Program-made: the position numbers and the translations under genes | Source of the DNA: Candidatus Rifleibacteriota bacterium | Lineage (GTDB): Bacteria; Riflebacteria; Ozemobacteria; Ozemobacterales; Ozemobacteraceae | Assembly (NCBI GenBank): GCA_029560455.1 | Contig: JAKQKW010000408.1 | Span: 1-15,109 of the forward strand | Length of the DNA: 15,109 bases | Direction of reading: 5' to 3' | The notes under the pieces: model-generated | What the model saw: the letters and a program-made list of their open reading frames with translations, nothing else | Databases searched by the model: none | What the model was told of the DNA's origin: nothing | Part shown: positions 1 to 7,613 of the stretch, piece by piece | Numbering within the stretch: the first letter of the stretch is position 1 | Layout of the letters: each line of letters begins with the position of its first letter

Positions 1-116
1 TTTATCGATTTCAGCCCATCGAGCAGTTTCTGGCGGTTTGCGCCGAGATCGAGCAGTGAAGCGACCGCCATATTGCCGGCGATGCCGCTGAAGCAGTCCC
101 AGTAAAGAGTTGTCAT
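1..116 (-). CDS. larC: LarC N-terminus, nickel-pincer cofactor nickel insertion (partial)
   Basis: Only the first 38 codons are in the window; the gene runs off the left edge. The peptide begins [16 protein letters not shown] and continues with a '[15 protein letters not shown]' segment, which matches the conserved start of LarC (DCFSGISGDM...ALLDLG). LarC is known to insert nickel into the pyridinium dithiocarboxylate mononucleotide, in a CTP-dependent reaction, completing the cofactor of LarA-type lactate racemases. The start ATG (114-116) overlaps the larB stop TGA in an ATGA arrangement, so translation is probably coupled to larB. The usual GDM is GNM here, an Asp-to-Asn change at a position I recall as strongly conserved. 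The family call rests on the motif and on the larB neighbour. Confidence 0.88.
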   Translation of the reverse strand, partial: MTTLYWDCFSGIAGNMAVASLLDLGANRQKLLDGLKSI

Positions 117-913
117 TGTTCTTTTCCTTTCAGAATTCGCACGGCCGCCGCCGCTGCTCCAAAACCGTTATCAATGTTAACCACCGTAATTCCTGCCGAG
201 CATGAATTCAGCATGCCTAAGAGTGCCGCAAGACCATTGAAACTGGCACCATAACCAACCGAGGTCGGCACCGCAATTACCGGGCAGGCAACCAGTCCGC
301 CGACCACACTTGGCAACGCTCCCTCCATGCCGGCTACGACAATTACCGCATCAGCATTCCGGAATTGCTCGATTCGGTTCATCAGGCGATGAATGCCGGC
401 GACACCAACGTCAAAAATCCGATCGACGCCAAAGCCCATAAAATCAAGTGTGATTGCTGCCTCTTCGGCAACCGGAATATCAGAAGTACCGGCTGCCAGA
501 ATTGCAACTCGTCCCCACGGTCGCATTACCACCTCAGATACTGCCCAGGCAGCGCTGCAGCTGAAGTTAATATTTGCCTGCGGGCATTTTTCAGCAAGAA
601 GCTTGAGGGTTGCTTCGCTGCATCTCGTAGCCAGAGCTTTTCCGGTGGTTTCGTAAAGGCGGCTGAAAATTTCGCAGACCTGCTGTGGTGTTTTTGAGGC
701 GCCATAAATTGCCTCTGGAAACCCGGCTCTGGCCTCTCTGCTGGTATCCAGCACCGCGTCTTTGGTCAGGGCTTCACTGTCTTTTGTTGTCCGGCCTGCA
801 GGCAGTTGTGACTGACCGTTTTCAGCCAGTCTTCTGGCTGCTTCTGCTGCTGTTATCAGACCGCTTTTATAATCTTCCAGTATTCTTCTGGTTTTCAGAT
901 CGACTGTTTCCAT
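113..913 (-). CDS. larB: LarB, nickel-pincer cofactor biosynthesis carboxylase
   Basis: A 266-aa protein, about the usual LarB length. LarB carboxylates and hydrolyses nicotinic acid adenine dinucleotide to pyridinium-3,5-biscarboxylic acid mononucleotide, the first step of nickel-pincer nucleotide synthesis, in the cytoplasm. The C-terminal half is an AIR-carboxylase (PurE)-like domain with the family's signature stretches: AGTSD (141-145), AEEAA (149-153), DVGVAG (168-173), [13 protein letters not shown] (194-206), PTSVGYG (216-222), LNSC (235-238) and NIDNGFGAA (246-254). Cys238 in LNSC is probably the reactive cysteine described for LarB; that assignment is by motif, not alignment. The ATG at 911-913 follows AAGGA at 918-922. 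The gene lies 21 bp after the flippase-like gene and overlaps larC by 4 bp, so the three are likely one transcript. LarE and LarA are not visible. Confidence 0.96.
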   Translation of the reverse strand: METVDLKTRRILEDYKSGLITAAEAARRLAENGQSQLPAGRTTKDSEALTKDAVLDTSREARAGFPEAIYGASKTPQQVCEIFSRLYETTGKALATRCSEATLKLLAEKCPQANINFSCSAAWAVSEVVMRPWGRVAILAAGTSDIPVAEEAAITLDFMGFGVDRIFDVGVAGIHRLMNRIEQFRNADAVIVVAGMEGALPSVVGGLVACPVIAVPTSVGYGASFNGLAALLGMLNSCSAGITVVNIDNGFGAAAAAVRILKGKEQ

Positions 914-934
914 AGTTTCCTTCTGATATGTTGT

Positions 935-1948
935 TTATTGATCGCCGGTTGCACAGCTTGAGCCGCTTTCCGGGCTGAGTGTGAATGCCTGTAGATCTGA
1001 GCGCTGATGCCCGAATGCAAACACCAGGGTGCCGAGACAGACTGCAAACCAGAGAGTCAGGGCGCGTATGAGAAAGGTTGCCGATACTGCCTGCGCTTCT
1101 GGTATTGCAGCGAATACAAAGAACATTCCCATTGTTCCTTCGGTCACCAGAAGCCCGCCGGGCAGAAATGAAAGGGCTCCGGCAATTGAGCCGAAAGCAT
1201 GTGCAAAAATCGAAATGGCGGGCAGGTTGTCGGTCTGCAGACCCATGGCGCGAAAGATCATAAAAAGCGCCACCCCTTCGCCTGCCCATGAAATAGCACT
1301 CAAAGGCACTGAAACCATCATTGCCTTAAGATTCAGGATGCTGCCGGTACTCTGTTGCATTGCCCGAACTGCGCTTTTAAGACCTGCAAGTTTTGGATGC
1401 AGGTTCAGGGCCCTGTCTGCCAGGTTCCAGAATGAGGGTCTGGTAAGGCAGATAACTCCCGATGCGATCAGAGCCCCTGTCAGTAAAAGCATTCTGCCCC
1501 CATAGGCAAACTGCGAAAACCCCGCAGCACATAAAATCAGCAGGCCAATCAGGTCGGTCAGACGTTCTGCCATGATAATCGGGGCGGTTGCCGATATGGG
1601 TATTCCCAGACGATTTTTCAGAAGCAGTGATTTAACCAGTTCGCCTAGTTTGGCCGGGCTGAGAACCATGGTAAAGGCCGAAAAAAATACCCAGAGGTTC
1701 AGTTTGAAGGGAACTCTTATGTTCAGAAGTCGTAAAAACCAGCTCCATTTGGCAAAGCGCAAAGCGTAATTGAAAAGCACGGCCAGAATGATGAGACCGA
1801 GCCACTGAAGAGAAATACCACTGAGAAGTTTGATTACCCGGTCAAAGTCGGCAAACATGGCAGTAGCGGTTAAAAAAAGCACAGCCGCTACCGCCAGCCA
1901 TAAGGATAGCCTTAAAATAATTGAAGACAGGGAAATCGCTTTTTGCAT
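935..1948 (-). CDS. Flippase-like membrane protein, LPG synthase TM (UPF0104/YbhN/AglD) family
   Basis: A 337-aa polytopic inner-membrane protein with about eight hydrophobic segments. It carries family-typical motifs: RFAKWSWFLRLL (about 64-75), SPAKLGELVKSLLL (97-110), AERLTDL (127-133), and SFLPGGLLVTEGTMG (260-274), which corresponds to the 'lPGg.gv.E' signature of the lysylphosphatidylglycerol synthase transmembrane domain (PF03706). Members move or modify lipid-linked substrates, but the substrate here cannot be read from sequence. The soluble aminoacyl-transferase domain of true MprF proteins is absent. The ATG at 1946-1948 is the only reasonable start: an in-frame TGA lies 15 nt upstream, and no good Shine-Dalgarno is visible. 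It is first in the run with larB-larC; no functional link to nickel cofactor synthesis is evident, so co-transcription may be incidental. Confidence 0.88.
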   Translation of the reverse strand: MQKAISLSSIILRLSLWLAVAAVLFLTATAMFADFDRVIKLLSGISLQWLGLIILAVLFNYALRFAKWSWFLRLLNIRVPFKLNLWVFFSAFTMVLSPAKLGELVKSLLLKNRLGIPISATAPIIMAERLTDLIGLLILCAAGFSQFAYGGRMLLLTGALIASGVICLTRPSFWNLADRALNLHPKLAGLKSAVRAMQQSTGSILNLKAMMVSVPLSAISWAGEGVALFMIFRAMGLQTDNLPAISIFAHAFGSIAGALSFLPGGLLVTEGTMGMFFVFAAIPEAQAVSATFLIRALTLWFAVCLGTLVFAFGHQRSDLQAFTLSPESGSSCATGDQ

Positions 1949-1959
1949 CAGACCATTTT

Positions 1960-1988
1960 TTCATATCTGCAGGCTAAATTCAAATGCA
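1960..1988 (-). promoter_or_regulatory. Weak candidate promoter for the flippase-larB-larC run
   Basis: Read on the minus strand, TTGCAT (about 1984-1989) is followed after 18 nt by TATGAA (1960-1965). Both boxes match the sigma70 consensus only partly. If used, the transcript would begin roughly 5 nt before the ATG at 1948, giving an almost leaderless mRNA, in line with the missing Shine-Dalgarno. The -35 box abuts the terminator of the upstream gene. This is a guess from spacing and composition. Confidence 0.25.
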
Positions 1989-2025
1989 AAAAAAAGCCGG
2001 TTGCGACAGGCAACCGGCTTTTTTT
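1988..2025 (-). terminator. Rho-independent terminator of the 817-aa gene
   Basis: A perfect 8-bp stem (GCCGGTTG 1996-2003 with CAACCGGC 2011-2018) and a 7-nt loop is flanked by eight A on the left and seven T on the right. On the minus strand this is a GC-rich hairpin followed by a U8 tract, starting about 15 nt after the stop codon at 2033. The symmetry would also allow termination on the plus strand, but no plus-strand gene reads into it. It separates the 817-aa gene from the flippase-larB-larC run. Confidence 0.92.
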
Positions 2026-2032
2026 AGAATGG

Positions 2033-4486
2033 TCAGCGACGATTGTAATAGTCGCGCATTGCCTTTTCGGTGAGACGGTTCAAAGTAGCTTCGTCGCGCT
2101 CTTCTGAATCGAAGGGTATGGCAACCGGAATTATCTTTGCGGTTTTGGGTGCGACTACCTGCAGCCCATTCTGAATACCGCCCGAAAGCTCACTTTCTAC
2201 GGTAGAAATGGTTTTGTTGGTAAGCGTCTTTTTGAGAAAGTCGACGATCTTGTTCAGGTCTGGCGCGGCGCCATCGTCATATTTGGCTTTTTCAAGACCA
2301 GAAGCCAGGATTTCTGACTTAGCAACACCATTCCAGCCACCAAAGGTCTGCAGCATCTTGCCGTTTGCCTCATCGACAATTCCGCCAAGCTGTTTGTCTA
2401 TCTGCTGCTCAGTCATTCCCTGGGCTCTGAGCTGGTTGACGCGCATGTTGACGTATTCGTTGCGGAAAGAGGTGGGTTTAACCATGGCAGAAGCATTGTA
2501 AGCACGTCTGACCACATTGTCGATTTCAGCCTGTTTGAGCTCGGCCTGAGAACCGCCTTTGAGGCGATCCATCCAGTGTGCCGCATCGCCGCTCTTGTAT
2601 TCGGTGCGCATAACTTCGACACCGTTTTCGTCAGTTACTACGACATAGTGCTTGCCATCGTTACCTTTTTCTACCTTGCCGAGCAGTTCCTGGGTCTGGC
2701 GATTGGCCTTTTCTTCCATCTGGGCGAGCTTCATGGCATTGGCTTTGGCTGCGTCGTCATAGCCTTTTGCCACCTCGGCCTGGGCTTTTACTCTCAGTTC
2801 CTGGGCACTGAGTTCTGAATTTTCAGGCTTTTTGCTGAGTTCTTTGATTTTGAACTCAACGTAGTTCTCCCGGCCAAGTGAACGGGCAAGCTCTGATTGC
2901 CGGGCATATTCAATATCGTTCGCGACCTGCTTTTCGATGTCTTTTATAAGAGCCTTGTTTTCGCTTGAACTCTGAGCGTTGCTGGCATCGACCTTTGCCT
3001 TCTGATATTCGGTGCGAAGACTGTTTACATCGCGGGCATACTGTTTCAGTGCCTGTGAGTATTCCTGTTTGGTCGCATAATCACCTGGCTGTGGCCGGTC
3101 AGCCTTGCGCACTTCAAGACGCTGGCGAACTTCGTTGGCTTTCTGCCATTCAGGGTTCTGCTCTTCATAGGTCTGCTGAATTTTCTGGCGCTTCTGCGAA
3201 GGGAGATCCCACAGGCGGGTTTTTGCAAGAGAAGTGCCGACTACCGCGGTCTGCATTGCGGCGTTCGAAAGCATCGCTGATTTGCCTGCCTCTGAAAGTT
3301 TAATGTTTTTGTAGGCTGTTTCGAGATCAGCGATCTTACCTTCGTAGTAGGCCCAGGCCGGAGAATCTTTTTCGTATTTGCTCTGCAGCATACGGTTGTA
3401 TTCGATCTGGTTGAGGATCTCTTTCTTGTCAACCGCAGCACTGGCTGCGCCGGTGGCAAAGGCAAACGGATTGCTGATCACCGCATTTGAAATCAGGTTC
3501 GCCTTAGAAGTGCTGCCAAAAAGCTTGCTCGATGCAATTTTAGCCCAGCTGCTTTCGGCTCCAAGCCGGCCGGCGATGCCGCCGAGAACCCCTGAGATGC
3601 CCGCTGAAACCAGAGCCTTGTGTTCATCCTTGCGGAAGTTGTCCCAGGTGTATTTTTCTTTGGTAATTGTGTCAAGCTCTTTAAGAGCTGCTACCAGCTC
3701 TTTCTGCTGCTCTTCGTCTGGGTTGTCGATGGCTGAAAGCTTTGCGATCTTCGCTTTCAGCTCTTTCTCGCGTTCGTCGTAGTTGTAGTAGTGATCATAC
3801 CAGAGATTGGTTACGGTGCCTTTGGCCACATTCGAAACGGTGCTGCCGAGAAAGCTTATGGCACCGGCCTTGGCTGCGGTCTGAACTATGGTTTTTACTG
3901 TCAGCGGCCCGACCGACTGAACCAGGCCGCCCGTGAGCATGTTGAACGGAGCGAGAGCGCCGCTGATTGCCGCCTGAATACTGACTTCACGCAGAATCTT
4001 GTCCATGCCTTTCTTGCTGCCTTCGTCTCTGAAAGAGTTTTTACGCAGCTCGTAAGCGAGGGTCATTGCAGCAGCAGCAGTTGCACCGACAGCAACGGCT
4101 CCGACGACTACCCAGGCCAGCGGGCAGACTACGGCGGCAGAAAAGGCCATGACCGCAAGGGTTGGCAGAAGCGCCTTGCCGATCGACCAGGCGATTTCTT
4201 CAGCCTTGCTCATCTCTTTCTTTTTTACCGCATCATCAACCTCATTTTCAGAGATGACGGCGGTTGCCGAGGCTGCTTCGCCTGTAGCAGAGCTGACGGC
4301 CATCGGGTTATCTTTGTCGATGGCAACTTTATTTTCGGTGAATGGGGTGGCTGTGGCTGCCTGCAGTCTGTTTATCGAAAGATTTTCGAAAATTCCCGGG
4401 CTGACGCCAATCAGCGCCGCGATCAGTAACAGGCCAAGAATACGATGAAAGGCGTATTTTTTCTGGATTCTGCTGTTAAGATTCAT
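2033..4486 (-). CDS. Exported or membrane-embedded protein of unknown function, 817 aa
   Basis: I do not recognise the family. The start is set at the ATG 4484-4486, preceded at 5 nt by GGGAGA (4492-4497); the open frame extends 20 codons further but without a ribosome site. Residues 1-45 resemble a long signal peptide or signal anchor: basic start, hydrophobic core about 16-28, possible cleavage near LQA-ATA at 43. A strongly hydrophobic Ala/Val-rich stretch (about 104-146) could form one long or two short membrane helices. Two further Gly/Ala-rich amphipathic regions follow (about 168-222 and 290-350). Between and after them are charged helical segments likely to form coiled coils (about 235-275, 355-400, 430-660), with many Lys, Glu and Gln. 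The C-terminal third is helical and soluble. No catalytic motif stands out. The alternation of Gly/Ala-rich membrane-seeking blocks with coiled coil recalls pore-forming or contact-delivered effector proteins, but this is only a resemblance. Confidence 0.85.
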   Translation of the reverse strand: MNLNSRIQKKYAFHRILGLLLIAALIGVSPGIFENLSINRLQAATATPFTENKVAIDKDNPMAVSSATGEAASATAVISENEVDDAVKKKEMSKAEEIAWSIGKALLPTLAVMAFSAAVVCPLAWVVVGAVAVGATAAAAMTLAYELRKNSFRDEGSKKGMDKILREVSIQAAISGALAPFNMLTGGLVQSVGPLTVKTIVQTAAKAGAISFLGSTVSNVAKGTVTNLWYDHYYNYDEREKELKAKIAKLSAIDNPDEEQQKELVAALKELDTITKEKYTWDNFRKDEHKALVSAGISGVLGGIAGRLGAESSWAKIASSKLFGSTSKANLISNAVISNPFAFATGAASAAVDKKEILNQIEYNRMLQSKYEKDSPAWAYYEGKIADLETAYKNIKLSEAGKSAMLSNAAMQTAVVGTSLAKTRLWDLPSQKRQKIQQTYEEQNPEWQKANEVRQRLEVRKADRPQPGDYATKQEYSQALKQYARDVNSLRTEYQKAKVDASNAQSSSENKALIKDIEKQVANDIEYARQSELARSLGRENYVEFKIKELSKKPENSELSAQELRVKAQAEVAKGYDDAAKANAMKLAQMEEKANRQTQELLGKVEKGNDGKHYVVVTDENGVEVMRTEYKSGDAAHWMDRLKGGSQAELKQAEIDNVVRRAYNASAMVKPTSFRNEYVNMRVNQLRAQGMTEQQIDKQLGGIVDEANGKMLQTFGGWNGVAKSEILASGLEKAKYDDGAAPDLNKIVDFLKKTLTNKTISTVESELSGGIQNGLQVVAPKTAKIIPVAIPFDSEERDEATLNRLTEKAMRDYYNRR

Positions 4487-4694
4487 GCGTGTCTCCCTGT
4501 CTCCGGTAAAATTTAACGTCAAATAATACCGCTGTTGATTGTACAAAGTTTATCAGAATTTTATGATTTAAAAAACCATCTACCGTCACTGAAAGTCGAT
4601 ATCGCCAAAATTGAGTTGATAAAACGGTGGCTCTTCGTGCTATTATCGCGATGCTGGTTGCCTCTAATTTAATGATCTATTGCAGGAAAAGCCG
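4487..4694. promoter_or_regulatory. Divergent intergenic region between the 817-aa gene and the EamA exporter
   Basis: This AT-rich 208-bp gap must carry the promoters of both divergent genes. It holds two 8-bp palindromes, CGATATCG (4597-4604) and ATCGCGAT (4645-4652); the second overlaps the end of the candidate plus-strand -10 box and could be an operator. I found no convincing minus-strand promoter, though AT-rich -10-like hexamers (TACAAT, TATTAT) occur about 40-60 bp ahead of the 4486 start. No RNA gene or riboswitch fold is recognisable. Confidence 0.5.
4616..4646 (+). promoter_or_regulatory. Candidate sigma70-like promoter for the EamA exporter
   Basis: TTGATA (4616-4621) and TATTAT (4641-4646) are good partial matches to the -35 and -10 boxes, but the 19-nt spacer is longer than ideal. 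Transcription would begin near 4653, giving a leader of about 42 nt before the ATG at 4695. Confidence 0.35.
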
Positions 4695-5606
4695 ATGCAG
4701 CAGACAACTCTGACGTTCAGAGAAAAAATTGTGGCGGGTTTTTATCTGGTTTTTACCGTTCTGGCATTCTCCTCGATCGAGATAATGGTCAGTCCGGTCA
4801 GAAACGATATGGCTCCAATGCTTATGAACTTCTGGCGTTTTCTTATTGGCACCTTGACTCTGCTGCCATTCGTTCTGCTGACGAGATTCAGGCAGTTGCT
4901 GCAACTGCGGCGCACCGATCTGTTTTACCTTGCTCTGCTTGGGTGTATGAACATCTTTTTGAGCATGGGAGCTCATTCGGTCTGTATAAAATATGCCAAA
5001 GCTTCGACGGCTGCGGTTTTGATTGCTGCCAATCCGGTGGCTACGAATTTTTTTGCATGGCTGCTGCTGCGCGAAGAAATGAGCCTGAAGAGAATTTTTT
5101 CTCTTCTGCTCGGTTTGGCCGGGGTGGCGCTTATTGCCGTCAGAGCTGATGCATCTGTCGATACACCGCTCGGAATTGCTTCAGGGATTGTGGCGATGAT
5201 CGGTTTTGGTCTTTATACCGTTTTATCAAAGCGCCAGCTGCAGAAGCATGGCAGTCTTGTCGTTCTGGTAATGAGCTGCCTGCCGGCGCTGATTCTCTAT
5301 CTGCCGCTTCTGCATTTCTTCGGGGCAGGATTCTGGCCACCGTCGCATACATGGCCCAATCTGCTTGGTTCTGGAATAATAGGAACCGGCCTTGGTTATC
5401 TGACTTTCATGAAGGCGATGCAATATCTTTCGGCTGGCCGTACCAGTTATCTGTTCTTTTTCAAACCGCCGGTGGCAATGATCATGGCCTGGTGGTTCCT
5501 GGGCGAAAAAAGCTCGAATTCAGCGATTGCCGGAACCCTGCTGATTATGACCGGTATTCTCATTGAAACGCTGCGTCGGACTGAAAAAAACAGCAGTAAT
5601 CAGTAA
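4695..5606 (+). CDS. EamA/DMT-superfamily inner-membrane transporter
   Basis: A 303-aa protein with about ten hydrophobic helices arranged as two homologous halves, the classic drug/metabolite transporter (RhaT/YdcZ/EamA) architecture. Each half ends with the family pattern of a short acidic loop before the last helix: 'LLREEMSLKR...GLAGVALI' in the first half and 'WFLGEKSSNS...LLIMTGILIE' in the second. Members usually export amino acids, nucleobases or other small metabolites; the substrate cannot be told from sequence. The ATG at 4695-4697 is preferred over an in-frame TTG at 4680 because AGGA (4684-4687) sits 7 nt before the ATG. It is the only plus-strand gene here and overlaps the convergent peptidase gene by 7 bp at the stop codons. 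Confidence 0.92.
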   Translation: MQQTTLTFREKIVAGFYLVFTVLAFSSIEIMVSPVRNDMAPMLMNFWRFLIGTLTLLPFVLLTRFRQLLQLRRTDLFYLALLGCMNIFLSMGAHSVCIKYAKASTAAVLIAANPVATNFFAWLLLREEMSLKRIFSLLLGLAGVALIAVRADASVDTPLGIASGIVAMIGFGLYTVLSKRQLQKHGSLVVLVMSCLPALILYLPLLHFFGAGFWPPSHTWPNLLGSGIIGTGLGYLTFMKAMQYLSAGRTSYLFFFKPPVAMIMAWWFLGEKSSNSAIAGTLLIMTGILIETLRRTEKNSSNQ

Positions 5607-6937
5607 CCGATAATGAACGGGTCAGTATCAGGGTTTTCGATTTTTACCGGGCTGGCCTTGCCAGGTGTAGCGGTGCTGCCGCGAGTCGTGTATTCAACCC
5701 CTGCAGGCGGTGGCTGGTCGGTAAACTGCCAGTTGCCCTGAGCGTCTTTCCATTTGTAGATGGTTCCAGGTTTGTGTGTAACTGCCTGGGTCTTTTCTTC
5801 CGGTTGTGAGGCGGGTGGAGCCTGATTGGCGACATTCCTGCCGGCGATGTATTTCTGCACGTCGGCGTTGCTGCCGAGAATCAGGCGAACATCTGCGTCA
5901 GAAAGCCGGCCGAACGTTTCACGATCGAGGGTCTGTGCCACAAATGCAGCGTGCTGCGGATAGTCTTTGATAAAGTTCTGAAGAAACCGGCTCATGCGGT
6001 TTTCCTGCTGGTTGTGTTTTTCGAATGAATCGAGAACCAGTTTTTGCCCGTCGGGCAGATCTGCGGCCAGGCGGGTAAAAATCAGGGCATTGATCGCTTC
6101 GATATCAAGAAAGCCTTCACCATTGATCTGAACACTGGCGATCGGGTATTCATCGTAACCACCCTGCGGCCTTTCAATTTTTACAGTCTTGAGGCTGTCA
6201 CGAAATTCTTTCTCTTCTTCGGGAAAGAAGAGCATTTTTATGAAGTTTGCAAAGCCTTCGGCAAAAGATGCTTTTGGCTCGATTTTTTCGTTGACGTAGT
6301 GAGCGCCGTCGTGACCATAGGCATTGGCTTCGGTGAATGTTTTGTCGAGCGCATGCCCGAATTCGTGGGCGAAAGTGCTCTGCATGCTTCTGGCGGTGTC
6401 AGAACCGTAGCCAAGGCAGTCGGTGCCGCTGATGCGGATTTCTGAATGCAGCTCGAAACCATCGCTGGATCGGCGGTAAGTGCGCGAGTTCTGCGGCCAG
6501 AAATCATCAGTGATTTTTGTATATCGGCTCGTGTCTGTATAACCGGTGATGTCGACCAGGTTCAGGTCGATAGTCTTCGACTGGCCTGGAATTCTGGTTT
6601 TTAGAGAATCGAATTCGGCCTGTCGCGCAAAACGATAGGTTTCGAGAAGCCCTTTCTGCAGGTCGGTCAGCTCGTTTTCAGTTGCTGCTCCCATCAGACG
6701 AATCAGGTGCGCTTCGTCTGTCACTTTAATGGTTTTGACCCGGTAGGCATTCTGGCCGTCGGCAGAGATAATTACCTTTTCACCCTCGGGGACATTCTGC
6801 TGCAAGGTGTTGACTGGGCCAAATGCGGTTATTGCCGTATAGCTGGTAGTGACTGTCGTTTCGGCTGCCCAGATAGAAGGTGCGAAACAGGCCGAAAATA
6901 TTGCCAGCAGGGTCAGCAGCAGAGAGCGTTTAAGCAT
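5600..6937 (-). CDS. Secreted HExxH zinc metallopeptidase-like protein with C-terminal DUF4124-like domain
   Basis: A 445-aa exported protein. It has a signal peptide (KR start, hydrophobic core 5-18, cleavage probably after SIWA at 24). The catalytic segment is AHEFGHALD (190-198), giving zinc ligands His191 and His195 and general base Glu192. AEGFANF (226-232) supplies Glu227 as the likely third ligand, the gluzincin-type arrangement. A low-complexity Pro/Gln/Ala linker (about 371-389) leads to residues 391-416, whose pattern Y-K-W-x-D-x-x-G-x-x-x-F-T-D-x-P-P matches DUF4124, a small periplasmic domain. A short tail follows. The ATG at 6935-6937 has an AAGGGGA ribosome site that overlaps the stop codon of the upstream 172-aa gene, so the two are translationally coupled. 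The substrate is unknown; cell-envelope proteolysis is inferred. The exact peptidase family cannot be assigned by eye. Confidence 0.86.
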   Translation of the reverse strand: MLKRSLLLTLLAIFSACFAPSIWAAETTVTTSYTAITAFGPVNTLQQNVPEGEKVIISADGQNAYRVKTIKVTDEAHLIRLMGAATENELTDLQKGLLETYRFARQAEFDSLKTRIPGQSKTIDLNLVDITGYTDTSRYTKITDDFWPQNSRTYRRSSDGFELHSEIRISGTDCLGYGSDTARSMQSTFAHEFGHALDKTFTEANAYGHDGAHYVNEKIEPKASFAEGFANFIKMLFFPEEEKEFRDSLKTVKIERPQGGYDEYPIASVQINGEGFLDIEAINALIFTRLAADLPDGQKLVLDSFEKHNQQENRMSRFLQNFIKDYPQHAAFVAQTLDRETFGRLSDADVRLILGSNADVQKYIAGRNVANQAPPASQPEEKTQAVTHKPGTIYKWKDAQGNWQFTDQPPPAGVEYTTRGSTATPGKASPVKIENPDTDPFIIGY

Positions 6938-6946
6938 AGATTCCCC

Positions 6947-7465
6947 TTATCGGTTGACGAAATGCCTTACGGCTTCGAGGTAGCGTGCGTTTTCAGACAG
7001 GTTTTTTTCTACCACGTTCAGCAGTTTCTGGCGCTCAAAATCATCGGGGTAGATCTGCTTATCGTTGACTGCAGCTTTTATTGCCTGATAGTCGGGGGTA
7101 AACCTGACCCCCATTTTCAGCCATGAACCCATCTCATCTGCTTTCTGGCCGGTTTTGACCGCGAGAATCTTTACCTTGCGCGGTGAGGCCTGGGGCACTG
7201 ATTTGATGACACTCGCGTTGCTGAGAATCTGCAGGTCTTTTGAGCTTTCAAAGAAGATTTCAAGATCTTCAATGGTGCCGAGCCGGCTTTCAATTATGGC
7301 TGTCAGCCTGATTTTGCCTGCTTCTTCAATCTGGTCGACAATCTGTAGAGAGATATTCGGTGGAAACACGTAACTGAACTGATTGGCATACAGTCGCCCA
7401 TGAATCAGCGACGTGAGAATCATAAGCATCATCAGCAGCTGCAGCCCGGCAACCTGTTTGATCAT
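6947..7465 (-). CDS. Exported protein of unknown function, 172 aa, partner gene of the peptidase
   Basis: I do not recognise the family. The start is the ATG at 7463-7465, with TGAGGG (7473-7478) 7 nt upstream; a TTG two codons earlier touches the ribosome site and is unlikely. Residues 1-27 form a signal peptide (hydrophobic run to about 22, cleavage near LYA-NQ). Residues about 30-130 alternate hydrophobic and polar residues in strands ('ISLQIVDQI', 'KIRLTAIIESRLG', 'RKVKILAVKTG'), consistent with an immunoglobulin-like beta sandwich. The last 45 residues are helical and charged. The gene is first in a two-gene unit, 9 bp ahead of the metallopeptidase, with its stop codon inside the peptidase ribosome site. 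That context suggests a chaperone, inhibitor, substrate or anchoring partner of the peptidase, which is inference only. Confidence 0.85.
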   Translation of the reverse strand: MIKQVAGLQLLMMLMILTSLIHGRLYANQFSYVFPPNISLQIVDQIEEAGKIRLTAIIESRLGTIEDLEIFFESSKDLQILSNASVIKSVPQASPRKVKILAVKTGQKADEMGSWLKMGVRFTPDYQAIKAAVNDKQIYPDDFERQKLLNVVEKNLSENARYLEAVRHFVNR

Positions 7466-7613
7466 AAACAAACCCTCAGAATTTAGATTTCCCCAATTCT
7501 AATGATTTATCAGCAAACAGGCAATATCATATTACCATTCATAAGCGAGCAATTCGGCAATAGTGGATTGCGCTAACAGAGAAAAGGTTTAGCAGATTGT
7601 AGTATTTACTCGG
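7466..7613. other. Intergenic region between the giant gene and the peptidase unit
   Basis: This 148-bp gap carries the promoter described at 7496-7524. I see no convincing terminator for the giant gene: the best dyad is a 5-bp GCTAA/TTAGC stem (7572-7593) with a 12-nt loop and no T tract. The 12 bases TTACCATTCATA occur at 7532-7543 and again at 7614-7625, where they include the stop codon of the giant gene. Read-through from the giant gene into the peptidase unit is therefore possible. Confidence 0.5.
7496..7524 (-). promoter_or_regulatory. Sigma70-like promoter of the 172-aa gene and peptidase
   Basis: On the minus strand TTGCCT (7519-7524) is separated by exactly 17 nt from TAGAAT (7496-7501), which matches the -10 consensus at five of six bases. 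Transcription would start near 7489 and give a leader of about 24 nt that includes the TGAGGG ribosome site. An 11-bp inverted repeat, AATAT-C-ATATT (7523-7533), touches the -35 box and could be an operator. Confidence 0.55.

Noticed and set aside
1029..1505. Plus-strand open frame of 158 codons opposite the flippase-like gene
   Set aside because: The minus strand carries clear LPG-synthase TM motifs over the same span; the plus-strand product has no recognisable pattern.
3791..4429. Plus-strand open frame of 212 codons opposite the 817-aa gene
   Set aside because: No ribosome site and Cys/Arg/Ser-rich odd composition; the opposite strand encodes a long protein with normal composition and a good start.
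7572..7593. Terminator for the giant gene
   Set aside because: Only a 5-bp AT-rich stem with a 12-nt loop and no T tract.
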